NCBI RefSeq assembly: GCF_003854965.1
Contig: NZ_RQPI01000015.1
Coordinates: 1 to 64,000, forward strand
DNA length: 64,000 bases
Direction of reading: 5' to 3'
DNA from: Paenibacillus rhizophilus
GTDB taxonomy: Bacteria > Bacillota > Bacilli > Paenibacillales > Paenibacillaceae
Shown here: piece after piece, positions 23,868 through 33,109 of the stretch
How the letters are laid out: each line of letters begins with the position of its first letter
Numbering within the stretch: the stretch's first letter is position 1
Program-made: the position numbers and the translations under genes
Notes under the pieces: generated by a model
Databases searched by the model: none
What the model was told of the DNA's origin: nothing
The model's input: only the letters and a program-made list of their open reading frames with translations

Positions 23868-24974
23868 ATGCTGGATCGCGGAAAAATTAATGCAAGGCAG
23901 GCAGGTTTTTTGATGTTTACGTTCTTATTGGGAAGCGCCTCTGTAATCGTTCCGTCCAGTGCAGCTTCCTTTGCTAAACAAGACGGTTGGCTCACCATTA
24001 TTTTTGCCGCCTTGATTGGAATAGCGGTTGTTCTTATATTTACCAACTTGGGGCTTTTGTTTCCGGAGCAGAGCATTATCCAGTACAGCGAAATCATATT
24101 GGGAAAATGGATTGGAAAAATAGTCGGCTTTCTGTACGTGCTGTACCCTTTTTATTCGGGAGCGCTCGTTATTGGGATTTTTCGCGATTATGTGACGGTG
24201 ACCGCGCTGCCGGGTACTCCCGCCATTATCGTAAGCGGATCGATGCTGGCCGTAGTCGCGTATGCCATTCGGGGAGGGATTGAAACGCTTGGGCGAGTCA
24301 ATGAGCTCATTTTGCCTTTTCGTCAACTGATCGTCCTGCTCATCATCGTACTGCTGATAACGGACTTCAAATGGAATCACCTGCTCCCTATTCTGGGCGA
24401 TGGAATCGTTCCTGTCATGAAAGGTTCGATCTCTGCAGCCTCAATTCCATTTGGCGAAACCATTGTATTTGCGATGCTGCTGCCCAATATCAGCAATATC
24501 CGGAAGGTGAGAAGATCCTATATCTTTGCCGTATTATTGGGCGGGTTGATGCTTACGATGAGCGTGCTATCGGCTATTCTTGTGCTTGGCCCATCAGTCG
24601 TTGCCAGACTGAATTATCCGGCTCACGAGATTATCAAGTACATCGAAAAGATGGGCTTCTTGACCGACATGGATACTCTCGGCATGACGCTTTGGATATC
24701 GTCAGGATTTATGAAGATAGCCATCTTTTATTATTGTGCTGCAGTCGGGTTAGCTCAGTGGTGCAGGCTTTCCGATTACCGGTCCGTCGTTATTCCCATA
24801 GGTGTTCTGATTTTTATTTTCTCTATCGCCGCATATGGAAATCTTATCGAGGATGCTGTGTTCCTTGGGACAATTTGGCCGTTTTTCTCCTTCCCTTTCG
24901 TCATCCTACTCCCTCTCTTGATGTTAATTATTGCTAAAATCAGGCGGCTGGGCGGGAAGAGAGCGGGAGAATGA
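23868..24974 (+). CDS. gerAB: Germinant receptor subunit B (GerAB family)
   Basis: 368 residues from ATG 23868, GGAGGGA ten bases upstream. Ten predicted transmembrane segments; motifs INARQAGFLMFTFLLGSASV, GKWIGKIVGFLYVLYPFYSG and YAIRGGIETLGRVNELILPF match the same positions in the divergent copy, with which it shares clear but distant similarity. As the B subunit it should bind a small germinant (amino acid, nucleoside or sugar). It starts a B-A-C-D operon on the plus strand. The ligand cannot be predicted. Confidence 0.9.
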   Translation: MLDRGKINARQAGFLMFTFLLGSASVIVPSSAASFAKQDGWLTIIFAALIGIAVVLIFTNLGLLFPEQSIIQYSEIILGKWIGKIVGFLYVLYPFYSGALVIGIFRDYVTVTALPGTPAIIVSGSMLAVVAYAIRGGIETLGRVNELILPFRQLIVLLIIVLLITDFKWNHLLPILGDGIVPVMKGSISAASIPFGETIVFAMLLPNISNIRKVRRSYIFAVLLGGLMLTMSVLSAILVLGPSVVARLNYPAHEIIKYIEKMGFLTDMDTLGMTLWISSGFMKIAIFYYCAAVGLAQWCRLSDYRSVVIPIGVLIFIFSIAAYGNLIEDAVFLGTIWPFFSFPFVILLPLLMLIIAKIRRLGGKRAGE

Positions 24975-25046
24975 GGGAGCAAAATAAGTGTTTTCCAGTT
25001 TGTGACTGTATTAGAAGTAATGACCTCTTGAAAGGGTGAACTAGAA

Positions 25047-26582
25047 ATGGAGTACCGGACACCGCCGAATAACGAACTCGTCAGTGGGGAGATTGCGCTG
25101 GACTTAGGAATGCTGAGGACGACTTTTGAACGGTCCTCCGACGTCGTATTCCGGGAATTTCAATTAGGCGATACACAAGCTGCGGTGATGATTTTCCTGG
25201 ACGGGATGGTTGATCCCCTCATTGTCGATTCCGACATCATGCAGCCTCTGCTCAAGTACGGCGAACAAATGCAGCAGAAATCCGGAGTTTCGCTGACCGG
25301 ACTGGAGAGTCTTCTCAAGAACCAGGTCATTACGGCATCGCAAGTAAACACCGGCGGGCAGATTCAGGATGTCATAGACCATATTCTGGTCGGAGATACG
25401 GTGCTGCTCATTGACGGCGTGAACAAGGCCCTGTTCATCAGCGCGAGGGGTTGGGGGAAGCGGGCGGTTGAGGAGCCGGCTACAGAAGCCGTCATTCGCG
25501 GTCCAAGGGAAGGATTCACGGAAGATCTGCTTACCAACATCACTCTCATTCGCCGCAGATTGAGAACGCCGCAGTTGAAAATAGAAGGAATGCAGCTGGG
25601 GCGATTATCGAAGACCGATGTTGCGATTACATATCTGGAAGGGATCGCGGACGAAGCCGTCATCGAAGAAGTCCGGAAGCGAATGAACCGGATCGATATC
25701 GATGCCATTCTGGAGAGCGGCTATGTGGAGGAACTGATTGAGGACAGTCCATTTTCCATTTTCCCCCAGATTAATTATACGGAGCGCCCCGACCGAATCG
25801 TTGGCAATCTGCTGGAAGGGAAGGTCGGGATACTGATTGACAATACTCCCTTTGCCCTGATCCTGCCGGTCACTTTCTTTGAAATGATGCAGGCCAGCGA
25901 AGATTATTACCAAAGGTATATCGTCTCAACGTTGATCCGGCTGCTCCGCTATATGTTCCTGGTCATTGCTCTGCTGCTGCCATCGCTGTACATCGCTCTG
26001 CTGACGTTCCATCAGGAGATGCTGCCGACATCCCTGCTGCTCAGCGCTGCCGCATCCCGTGAAGCGGTTCCGTTCCCGGCTATTGTCGAAGCGCTGCTGA
26101 TGGAAATATCGTTCGAGGCGCTCCGGGAAGCAGGGGTGCGTCTGCCGCGGCCGGTCGGACAAGCGGTAAGCATCGTCGGGGCGCTCGTCATTGGCGAGGC
26201 TGCCGTAAGCGCCGGGATCGTGTCCGCGCCCATGGTTATTATCGTTTCCATCACAGGGATTGCTTCTTTCATCGTTCCGAGCTACTCCCAGGCCATTACC
26301 ATCCGGCTGCTTCGGTTTCCAATGATGATTATGGCCGGAACACTCGGACTGTATGGCGTGCTGCTCGGTGTTCTGTTCATTCTGATCCATATGTCGCGCT
26401 TGCGTTCGTTCGGTGTTCCTTATTTGTCACCGCTGGCTCCTCTGCATGCCAGTGATCTGAAAGATGTTCTTATACGCGTGCCTTGGTGGGGAATGGTCCG
26501 GCGTTCAACGGAGACCGCCAAGAACAATCCCCGGCGAATGAAAGGAACACTACGGCCGCGTCCCCCGAAGCGCGGCGGGTAG
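25047..26582 (+). CDS. gerAA: Germinant receptor subunit A (GerAA family)
   Basis: 511 residues. The large N-terminal cytoplasmic domain (about 1-290) includes SSDVVFREFQLGDTQAAVMIF and VLLIDGVNKALFISARGWGKR; four to five transmembrane segments follow (LFLVIALLLPSLYIALLTFH, VSIVGALVIGEAAVSAGIVS, and so on), ending in a basic tail. GerA subunits form a pentameric ion channel that opens on germinant binding. Gene order B-A-C differs from the classical A-B-C but is common in Paenibacillus. It starts 72 bases after the B gene. Confidence 0.93.
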   Translation: MEYRTPPNNELVSGEIALDLGMLRTTFERSSDVVFREFQLGDTQAAVMIFLDGMVDPLIVDSDIMQPLLKYGEQMQQKSGVSLTGLESLLKNQVITASQVNTGGQIQDVIDHILVGDTVLLIDGVNKALFISARGWGKRAVEEPATEAVIRGPREGFTEDLLTNITLIRRRLRTPQLKIEGMQLGRLSKTDVAITYLEGIADEAVIEEVRKRMNRIDIDAILESGYVEELIEDSPFSIFPQINYTERPDRIVGNLLEGKVGILIDNTPFALILPVTFFEMMQASEDYYQRYIVSTLIRLLRYMFLVIALLLPSLYIALLTFHQEMLPTSLLLSAAASREAVPFPAIVEALLMEISFEALREAGVRLPRPVGQAVSIVGALVIGEAAVSAGIVSAPMVIIVSITGIASFIVPSYSQAITIRLLRFPMMIMAGTLGLYGVLLGVLFILIHMSRLRSFGVPYLSPLAPLHASDLKDVLIRVPWWGMVRRSTETAKNNPRRMKGTLRPRPPKRGG

Positions 26583-26604
26583 CTCTGTTCATGGAAGGAG
26601 GAGG

Positions 26605-27813
26605 ATGATGAGAAAGCTAGGGATTCTGCTGCTAATCCTCGTTATGCTGCCGATGACCGGCTGCTGGAGCCGGACTGAACTAAATGATCTTTCAATTGTG
26701 ACCGCTGCCGCCATTGACAAGATGGACGACGGGAAGTACCTGCTCACGCTGCAGATTGCGGTTCCGACGATGCTCGGACCGGTCGGGAATTCCAGCAGTA
26801 GCGGAACCGGCTCCGGGGGAGAAAAACCTACCGCCATCGTATCGGAGAAGGGAGAGACGATAATGGACGCTTGCCGCAAGCTGCAGAAAAAGCTCCCCCG
26901 CAGATTGTTTTTCTCCCATAGCCGGATTATTGTCATCGGGGAGAAACAGGCCCGGGAGGGCGTTTCGCCCGTGCTTGATTTTTTTGTCCGTTACCGGGAA
27001 TCCCGGCTGCGCAGTTTTATATTATTCACCCAAGGGAAAGCTGCGGATATTTTGAAGCTTAACGCCAAATGGGAGAAGATTTCCGCTGAGGAAATCAGGG
27101 AAGAGGAGCAGCGCCATATTGGGCTTCAGATCTACTTAAAAGACTTTTTCCATATGCTGCTTGCAGACGGGATCGAGCCGGTCGCGGCTCAGGTGGCTTT
27201 AATGAGCACAGAGATTGACAGTGAAGAGAGCTCTTCCGGACAGGAGATGAACGCCGCCATTTCAGGTTCAGCTGTTTTCCGTAAAGATAAGCTGGTCGGT
27301 TGGCTGAATGATGCGGAGACACGAGGTGTGCTGTGGCTGCGCAATGAGTTGAAGACCAGCATTGTGACGGTGGACATTCCGGAGGACAAAGGAGGGGGAA
27401 AGATCAGTGCCGCGGCAGTTAGGGAAACGACGGAGATCAAGCCGATTCTCAGAAATGGCAAGCTTAAAATCAAAGCGGAAATCTTTATGGAGAACACTTT
27501 ATATGAGAATAACTCCAAACTGGATATGAGTGACCCGAGGGTCATTCAATTTGTCGAACGGGAATTGGAACAAGACATTAAGAAAAGAATACAATTAACC
27601 CTCGACAAGGCGCAAAAAACGTTCAATTCGGACATATTCGGGTTTGGAACCGCTGTATACCGAACTTACCCGAAAGCGTGGAATCGGCAGTTTAAAGACA
27701 GCTGGGATGATGTTTTCCCCGAACTGGAAGTGGACATTAAGCCTCACGCGAAATTGGTCCGCACAGGTCTGACGAACAAGTCGATGATAATGGTGGAAGA
27801 GGAGTCTGAGTAA
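26605..27813 (+). CDS. gerAC: Germinant receptor subunit C, lipoprotein (GerAC family)
   Basis: 402 residues; ATG 26605 or 26608, both served by AAGGAGG. The signal peptide ends in lipobox MTGC (Cys20), so the protein is anchored to the outer face of the spore inner membrane. The family N-terminal pattern CWSRTELNDLSIVTAAAIDK and the RRLFFSHSRIIVIGEKQARE segment are present, and domain III at the C-terminus is full length. It is required with A and B for receptor function. Confidence 0.93.
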   Translation: MMRKLGILLLILVMLPMTGCWSRTELNDLSIVTAAAIDKMDDGKYLLTLQIAVPTMLGPVGNSSSSGTGSGGEKPTAIVSEKGETIMDACRKLQKKLPRRLFFSHSRIIVIGEKQAREGVSPVLDFFVRYRESRLRSFILFTQGKAADILKLNAKWEKISAEEIREEEQRHIGLQIYLKDFFHMLLADGIEPVAAQVALMSTEIDSEESSSGQEMNAAISGSAVFRKDKLVGWLNDAETRGVLWLRNELKTSIVTVDIPEDKGGGKISAAAVRETTEIKPILRNGKLKIKAEIFMENTLYENNSKLDMSDPRVIQFVERELEQDIKKRIQLTLDKAQKTFNSDIFGFGTAVYRTYPKAWNRQFKDSWDDVFPELEVDIKPHAKLVRTGLTNKSMIMVEEESE

Positions 27814-27815
27814 GC

Positions 27816-28040
27816 ATGAAGATCTTGGCGATTATCATCCTGTTTATTATGCTGGCGGGCTGGGATATTCCCGATTTAATTAAAAAGAAACGGAGCAAAG
27901 ATCTAATCGTTTACTCCGTGCTTATCCTGACAGGCTTGACGTTAAGCATCTTAGCGTCATTTCACGTCCATCTGCCCAATCCGACAAAGGGGATCGAAAC
28001 GGTTCTGGAACCGCTCGGTTCATTATTGCAAACCGATTAA
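27816..28040 (+). CDS. Small two-TM protein of ger operon (D-type subunit)
   Basis: 74 residues, ATG 27816 only two bases after the gerAC stop, so translation is coupled. Two transmembrane helices (about 1-18 and 28-48) flank a basic loop LIKKKRSKDL. Small two-TM D proteins occur next to some gerA-type operons in Bacillus and can tune germination. Position, size and topology match, though sequence conservation in this group is low. A terminator follows at 28080. Confidence 0.75.
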   Translation: MKILAIIILFIMLAGWDIPDLIKKKRSKDLIVYSVLILTGLTLSILASFHVHLPNPTKGIETVLEPLGSLLQTD

Positions 28041-28079
28041 CGGATCGGACAGCTGGTTTGCACAATTCATAAGGAGAAC

Positions 28080-28120
28080 GGAAGGCCCCGGCAAAGCAGT
28101 CTTGGAGGGGCCTTCCTTAT
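28080..28120 (+). terminator. Intrinsic terminator of ger operon
   Basis: GGAAGGCCCC pairs with GGGGCCTTCC around a 17-base loop, followed by TTAT. The stem is strong but the T-run is short. Confidence 0.7.
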
Positions 28121-28133
28121 GTCGACGCCGGCA

Positions 28134-28238
28134 TATAAGCGTCTCTTCTACTGCGCCGAAATACTTATTGAATAACGAGATGGAATCTGCTAAAGATTGG
28201 TATGTAATCTGCGCGAATAGGATGTTTTCGGCCGGCAT
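28134..28238 (-). pseudogene. Fragment of an RpiR-family regulator
   Basis: About 35 minus-strand codons starting MPAENILFAQITYQSLADSI align residue by residue with the linker of the RpiR regulator encoded at 32070-32870 (MLAGNVQSVEDIHQSLAESI), and the DNA is visibly similar (for example TCTGCTAAAGA in both). Neither the helix-turn-helix nor the SIS domain is present. It is a relic of a paralogue or of a duplication of the nearby gene. Confidence 0.55.
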
Positions 28239-28266
28239 GTTGATTTAACTATGAAAGAGGTGCCCT

Positions 28267-28836
28267 ATGAGAAAAGTTGTTGTGTTCAACAATATCTCTA
28301 TCGATGGTCATTATGCGGGTCCCGGCGGAGACATCGGTTGGTTTATCCATGATCCCGAGGTCGACAAAGCCGCGCATGAGATGATGAATCCCGACACGGT
28401 CTTGTTCGGCAGGGCGACCTACCAGATGTTCGAAAGCTACTGGCCGCATGTGGCAAACAATCCGAATGCTCCCGAAGGAGCCCGGATGATGGCCAATGAA
28501 TTAAACCAGATGACCAAAGTGGTGTTCTCCACAACTTTGCAGGAAGTGAACTGGGAGAATTCCAAGTTGCTCAGCGGCAATCTTGCAGAGGAAGTAAGAA
28601 GGTTAAAAGAAGGCGAAGGCGCTGATATCACGATATTTGGCAGCGGCTCCATTGTGCAGCAGCTTGCCGAAGAAGGGTTGATCGACGAGTATTTGCTGGT
28701 GCTGACTCCGGTTGTTATCGGGAACGGCAAGCTGCTGTTTAAAGAAGCCACCCAAATGAAGCTTGAACTGCTGGAAACTAGGAGCTTCAGTTCGGGTATT
28801 GTTCTGCTTCATTACACGGTTACAGATATACGGTAA
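28267..28836 (+). CDS. Dihydrofolate reductase-like RibD C-domain protein
   Basis: 189 residues, ATG 28267 after AAAGAGG. The RibD C-terminal/DHFR fold is shown by VVVFNNISIDGHYAGPGGDI at the N-terminus, NPDTVLFGRATYQMFESYWP and the nucleotide-binding loop ITIFGSGSIVQQLAEEGLID. These stand-alone YyaP/YwjB-type proteins are NADPH-dependent reductases of unknown substrate; no deaminase domain is attached and no riboflavin genes are near. It lies alone between the ger operon and the alpha-glucoside locus. Confidence 0.88.
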   Translation: MRKVVVFNNISIDGHYAGPGGDIGWFIHDPEVDKAAHEMMNPDTVLFGRATYQMFESYWPHVANNPNAPEGARMMANELNQMTKVVFSTTLQEVNWENSKLLSGNLAEEVRRLKEGEGADITIFGSGSIVQQLAEEGLIDEYLLVLTPVVIGNGKLLFKEATQMKLELLETRSFSSGIVLLHYTVTDIR

Positions 28837-28853
28837 ATTCATGCGGCTCATAT

Positions 28854-28892
28854 GAAAAAAGACCGAACAAGAAAGTCCTTGTCCGGTCTTTG
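28854..28892. terminator. Terminator between convergent genes
   Basis: AAAGACCGAACAAG pairs with CTTGTCCGGTCTTT, loop GAAAGTC. On the minus strand it is followed by T6, so it mainly closes the PTS/GH4 operon. Confidence 0.85.
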
Positions 28893-28941
28893 GGTTGGAC
28901 TGCCGAATCTTTCAGGGCAGATATCTTTCTATTCAGGCGCC

Positions 28942-30297
28942 TTATACGAGTACGCCTTCCTTGTAGGCCTGCGAAAGCGTGGGCCAGTAATCTTTATTGG
29001 CTTTGATCAAGTCATCGAGTACGGACTTGGCCACTTTCGCAGAAGGAATGGTTTTGTTCAAGGTAAAGGCTTGCAGGGCTTTGATATAGGAGCCTTCCGT
29101 AATCGCCTCCACCAGGATTTTTTCCGAAGCTAATTGCTGGTCGATCATAGCTTTGTAGAAGTAAGGAATCTCTCCCACATGTTCGGGAATCGGTCCGCTG
29201 CTCGTAATGAGCGCGGGAACCTCAATCATAGCGTCCGCCGGCAGGTTTGGAATCGTTCCATTGTTCTCGACCATGACCAGATATCTTCTTCCCAGGTTTT
29301 GAGCGAGGGAGATCGTGACATCCACAATAAACGTGCCGTGAACGCCGACGGCAAAGGCATCTTCGAGAATGCCGGTTTCTTCATATTTTCTTACCGTTTC
29401 AAACAGGGTCTTCTCCCGGCCGTCCATGACCTCGTTGGCGCGTGTGTACTCTTTATTCGACGTTTGCACAATGTAATCCGGGAACAAGTAATATTGCAAG
29501 TAGGGATTAGGCAAGTACTCAGGGAAATGATCCATAATGAGTTTGATATTTTTAAAGGTCTTGATCCAGGACGAATCGGCATGGCGGTAATCGATTTTGG
29601 AAACATCTTCGGTCAGCAGACCATGCTGGTAGACATGTTCCCGCAGCTCCGGAAGACGGTCAACACCGTCTACTTCCACTTTCGTAAACCAGCCGAAATG
29701 ATTTAGCCCGAAGTAATCGACGACCAAATCTTCCCGGTTAACCCCAAGAATAGCAGCCATATTGCGCATCGTGGCAACGGGCATATCGCAAATGTTAATG
29801 ATTCTGGCATGGGGTCTTAGCTTGCGGACACCTTCCGCCACAATAGAGGCCGGATTGGAATAGTTTACGATCCAAGCATTTTTTTTCGCATATTGATCTA
29901 CATAATCAACGAGTTCAACCATAGGGAAAATGGTTCTTAGTCCGTAGGCGAGTCCGCCGGGACCGCAGGTTTCCTGGCCGACAACATTATGGGAAAGCGG
30001 GATTTTCTCGTCCAGCTCCCGCATGGCGTATTTTCCAACCCGCATTTGGGCAAAGACGAAATCCACATCTTCAAAAGCGGTCTTTGGATCGGTTGTTTCC
30101 ACGACCTGAATGGTATCCGTATATTCGGCAATCACCGCTTTTGCGGCAACCACCACTTTGGATTGTCTTTCCCCGTCAATATCATAGAAGCGGATTTCCG
30201 ATAACGGCAAATCTTCCAGTCGATCCATCAAGCTTCTGATAATCCCCGGTGTATACGTACTGCCGCCGCCCGCTACTGCCAATTTATAAGTTGTCAT
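28942..30297 (-). CDS. GH4 6-phospho-alpha-glucosidase
   Basis: 451 residues. GH4 enzymes use NAD+ and a divalent metal: the Rossmann motif is KLAVAGGGSTYTPGIIRSLM, the metal-binding Cys and His appear in IINICDMPVATM and FGLNHFGWFTKV, and the substrate-binding VNYSNPASIVAEG is present. The CDMP motif points to the alpha-glucosidase branch (GlvA/MalA/AglB), which cleaves maltose 6-phosphate and related sugars. It starts one base after the PTS gene stop on the minus strand, so import with phosphorylation and hydrolysis are coupled. Products are glucose and glucose 6-phosphate. Confidence 0.9.
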   Translation of the reverse strand: MTTYKLAVAGGGSTYTPGIIRSLMDRLEDLPLSEIRFYDIDGERQSKVVVAAKAVIAEYTDTIQVVETTDPKTAFEDVDFVFAQMRVGKYAMRELDEKIPLSHNVVGQETCGPGGLAYGLRTIFPMVELVDYVDQYAKKNAWIVNYSNPASIVAEGVRKLRPHARIINICDMPVATMRNMAAILGVNREDLVVDYFGLNHFGWFTKVEVDGVDRLPELREHVYQHGLLTEDVSKIDYRHADSSWIKTFKNIKLIMDHFPEYLPNPYLQYYLFPDYIVQTSNKEYTRANEVMDGREKTLFETVRKYEETGILEDAFAVGVHGTFIVDVTISLAQNLGRRYLVMVENNGTIPNLPADAMIEVPALITSSGPIPEHVGEIPYFYKAMIDQQLASEKILVEAITEGSYIKALQAFTLNKTIPSAKVAKSVLDDLIKANKDYWPTLSQAYKEGVLV

Positions 30298-30298
30298 C

Positions 30299-31909
30299 TT
30301 ATATTCCTCCTAATTGTTGATCGACTTGGTCACGAACCGTTTTGACATGAAGACCGTAAACAACCTGCACATTGTTTCCCGATTTAATGATGCCTTTGGA
30401 GCCGGTTTCTTTCAGCACACCTTCGTTCACCGCATCGGGATCTTTCAAAATAAGCCGCAGCCGGGTATAGCAATTGTCGATATTCTCAATGTTATCGCTT
30501 CCACCCAAAGCGGCAATAATTGTCGCGCCGAGAGTGGGTGCGGGAGCGGACTGATTGCCGGCGGCTATCAGCGATGGAACAGGCAATTTGCCCGCGGCTC
30601 CGGATGCCGGCGCTTTAACTGGACTTGGTGCCGCCGCGGTTTCCGCATCATCTTCACGTCCAGGAGTTTTTAGATTCATTTTGAGAATAAGGAATCGGAA
30701 GACAAGGAAATAGATCGTTGCCATCATAAGCCCGGTCAGGATAAACATCGGCCAATTCGATTTGGTCGTTCCCAGCGGCAGGTTATAAAGAAGGAAATCA
30801 ATAATACCGTTCGCGCCGATAGCATGAACGTGGAATACGCTCAGCAGCATCATTCCTATTCCTGTAAGAACGGCATGGATCCCAAACAGAATTGGAGCTG
30901 TAAATAAGAAGGCGAATTCGAGCGGCTCCGTCACTCCGAGCAGAAAGGAGGTCACGGCTGCCGGCAGAAGTATGGCTTTGGCTAAGGATTTTTTATCTTT
31001 ACTTGCAGTGACGTACATCGCAAGCGCCGCTCCCATTAAACCAAACATCTTGCTGAGTCCGCGGGCATCCCAATTTACTGTACTGCTCAGAACGGAAACC
31101 GTTGGATCGGCCATCTCGGCAAAATAAATATTTCTCGCTCCGTAAACGGTTTCACTTCCGATATGGGCAACACCGCCGAGCTCCGTATAAAGAAATGGTG
31201 TATACACAAGGTGGTGGAGCCCTGTCGGGACAAGAATCCGTTCAAGGAAACCGTACACCAGGAAGCCGAACACTCCCATGCCCCGAATACCGTTAGCTAC
31301 TGTAGTAATGCCCGTTTGTGCATATGGCCAAAATTGTGCAGCCAGCGCTCCGAGAATCATGGCGCTTGGAATAGCCAGAATGGCAACAAAACGGTGTCCG
31401 GAGTAGATCGACAGAACGCCTTTGAATTCCGTGTTGCAAAATTTATTGTGCAGCACACCCACCAGCGCCCCGATGAACAGACCGGAGAATACGCCCATTT
31501 CCAACACTTGCACATTCAGTACCATGGCCTGCCCTGCCGATTTCATCGTTTCCGTCGGCACCAGGCGATGGGTTAAATCAAGAATCTGATGCATGGCGTT
31601 GATAAAAATAACGAAGGTCACCAAACCGGTTAGCGCAGCGTAGCCTTTATCTTTTTTGGCCAGGCCGATCGGAATCCCCACCGCAAAAACCAGGGCCAGA
31701 TTCTGCAGGATAGATACGGCGGAGGATGAGATGAATTTTCCTGTATTCTGGATCAGCGGGAAATCTAAGAAGGAAACATATTGCGCCAAGTTTCCATTGC
31801 CAAAAACATTACCAAAGGCAATGAACAGGCCAATGATCGGCAAGAGCAGAATGGGTGCAAACAGGGATTTGCCGAATAGCTGAAGATTATTGACTAAAGC
31901 CTTTCTCAC
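30299..31909 (-). CDS. PTS alpha-glucoside transporter, EIICB
   Basis: 536 residues. The N-terminal IIC domain has about ten membrane segments with LFGKSLFAPILLLPIIGLFI and the sugar-site region GVTEPLEFAFLFTAPILFGI; a linker rich in Ala and Pro follows (about 415-450), then the IIB domain with phosphorylatable Cys in IDNCYTRLRL. There is no IIA domain, so a glucose-type IIA encoded elsewhere is needed, as for GlvC/MalP/AglA. Together with GH4 this makes a maltose/alpha-glucoside uptake system. Expected control by RpiR and CcpA is described at the promoter. Confidence 0.9.
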   Translation of the reverse strand: MRKALVNNLQLFGKSLFAPILLLPIIGLFIAFGNVFGNGNLAQYVSFLDFPLIQNTGKFISSSAVSILQNLALVFAVGIPIGLAKKDKGYAALTGLVTFVIFINAMHQILDLTHRLVPTETMKSAGQAMVLNVQVLEMGVFSGLFIGALVGVLHNKFCNTEFKGVLSIYSGHRFVAILAIPSAMILGALAAQFWPYAQTGITTVANGIRGMGVFGFLVYGFLERILVPTGLHHLVYTPFLYTELGGVAHIGSETVYGARNIYFAEMADPTVSVLSSTVNWDARGLSKMFGLMGAALAMYVTASKDKKSLAKAILLPAAVTSFLLGVTEPLEFAFLFTAPILFGIHAVLTGIGMMLLSVFHVHAIGANGIIDFLLYNLPLGTTKSNWPMFILTGLMMATIYFLVFRFLILKMNLKTPGREDDAETAAAPSPVKAPASGAAGKLPVPSLIAAGNQSAPAPTLGATIIAALGGSDNIENIDNCYTRLRLILKDPDAVNEGVLKETGSKGIIKSGNNVQVVYGLHVKTVRDQVDQQLGGI

Positions 31910-31946
31910 ATAGAACCCTTCCTTTCGTTTGTCTCAGGTAGTTGCT

Positions 31947-31960
31947 ATCAAATATTTGAT
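31947..31960. promoter_or_regulatory. Palindrome at PTS transcription start (candidate RpiR operator)
   Basis: ATCAAATATTTGAT is a perfect 14-bp palindrome seven bases downstream of the predicted -10 box, where a repressor would block transcription. Confidence 0.5.
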
Positions 31961-31966
31961 GAACTG

Positions 31967-31995
31967 AGTATAGCGTCGTTTTTTATTTTGTGAAA
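31967..31995 (-). promoter_or_regulatory. Promoter of PTS/GH4 operon
   Basis: Minus strand: -35 TTTCAC, 17-base spacer, -10 TATACT (31972-31967). Overlapped upstream by a cre-like site and downstream by a perfect palindrome. Confidence 0.6.
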
Positions 31996-32004
31996 GGGGT
32001 TACA
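31991..32004. promoter_or_regulatory. cre-like catabolite repression site
   Basis: TGAAAGGGGTTACA differs from the CcpA consensus TGWNANCGNTNWCA by one central base. It overlaps the -35 box of the PTS promoter, which would allow glucose repression. Confidence 0.55.
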
Positions 32005-32069
32005 AGCATTGTGTATCTTGTGTTCCGATCAAGTAACATGTTACATCCTGAACCCCTTTGTCATACCGT

Positions 32070-32870
32070 CTAAACCTTTCTGATAACCCCCTTCTTAATG
32101 GCCAGGAGCAGGATTAGATCAATAAGCATAAACATGTTGGATTCGTAGGAGGTCACCTCGAACTCATTCTGGGATTCAATAGTCGGGTCGAGCACCGTGA
32201 ATACGATATCCGCGATTTGAGCGGTAGAGCTGCCGCCGTTGCCAGTGAAAAGGATGGTCGTGAGCCCATTCTCTTTGGCGAGTTTCACCTTTTCTATGAC
32301 CTTGCCTGTGTTGCCCGAACGGGAAAAAACAACGAGTAATTTGTATTTTTGAATATTATTCAGAAAGATCCCTCTGCTGTCATTGGTTGTCGTATTGGAA
32401 ACGTAATAGCCGAACAGCTCAAGTTTCTTGGCAAGGTAATTGGAGAATAGCGTGGAGAAGCCCGCACCATAGAAATAAATCATTTTATGCTCTTTAATCT
32501 CGTCCAGAAAATGCAGAATAGCGGATTGATTCAGCGATTCAAAGGTTTGGTCGAAATTCTTCCTGAACATTAAGATGGATTCTGCTAAAGACTGGTGAAT
32601 ATCCTCTACGGATTGGACGTTTCCGGCCAGCATTTTTGACACTTTTAAATTCAGGTTGTACACAAATTCACTGTACCCGCTGAAACCGATTTTTTTGCAA
32701 AGCCGGATAATCGTGGTCGTGGAAACGAAGAGATCATTGGCGGCACTTCGAATACTTAATTGCTGCCCGTCAAACTTTTTTTGAATTAGAAAATGCAAAA
32801 TATCGCTCTCCGCCTTGTTCAAATTTCTCTCATTGGCATAATCCTGATAAACAATTTCTATACGGTTCAT
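32070..32870 (-). CDS. RpiR/MurR-family transcriptional regulator
   Basis: 266 residues from ATG 32870 (GAAGG upstream); the extra 16 codons of the longer frame lack support. The N-terminal helix-turn-helix of RpiR type is SIRSAANDLFVSTTTIIRLC with KKIGFSGYSEF; the C-terminal SIS sugar-phosphate-binding domain includes IYFYGAGFSTLFSNYLAKK and LLVVFSRSGNTGKVI. It is upstream of the PTS gene on the same strand and should sense a phosphorylated sugar such as glucose 6-phosphate or maltose 6-phosphate (GlvR-like). Confidence 0.88.
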   Translation of the reverse strand: MNRIEIVYQDYANERNLNKAESDILHFLIQKKFDGQQLSIRSAANDLFVSTTTIIRLCKKIGFSGYSEFVYNLNLKVSKMLAGNVQSVEDIHQSLAESILMFRKNFDQTFESLNQSAILHFLDEIKEHKMIYFYGAGFSTLFSNYLAKKLELFGYYVSNTTTNDSRGIFLNNIQKYKLLVVFSRSGNTGKVIEKVKLAKENGLTTILFTGNGGSSTAQIADIVFTVLDPTIESQNEFEVTSYESNMFMLIDLILLLAIKKGVIRKV

Positions 32871-33109
32871 GGTTCCAGCCTTCTTTGGGGTATGGATTTT
32901 CAATTGAAGTTCGGTCAACTATTCCTAATGTACTCGATTCTTTCATGCAAAGGGAAGACGTTACACGTAGAAACGGCTGTTTTTCATACCAGGGGAACGC
33001 ACGTTTACAAAACTGCGCCGATGCCCCGCCCGGACGGATGCTTGATATCACTTTCTGAAACGTTCAAAATAAAGTTACTTGATTTTGATACAAGAAGGGG
33101 GCGCTGCCA

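Noticed and set aside
28942..30297. GH4 enzyme as alpha-galactosidase or 6-phospho-beta-glucosidase
   Set aside because: The CDMP motif and linkage to an alpha-glucoside-type PTS fit 6-phospho-alpha-glucosidase better.
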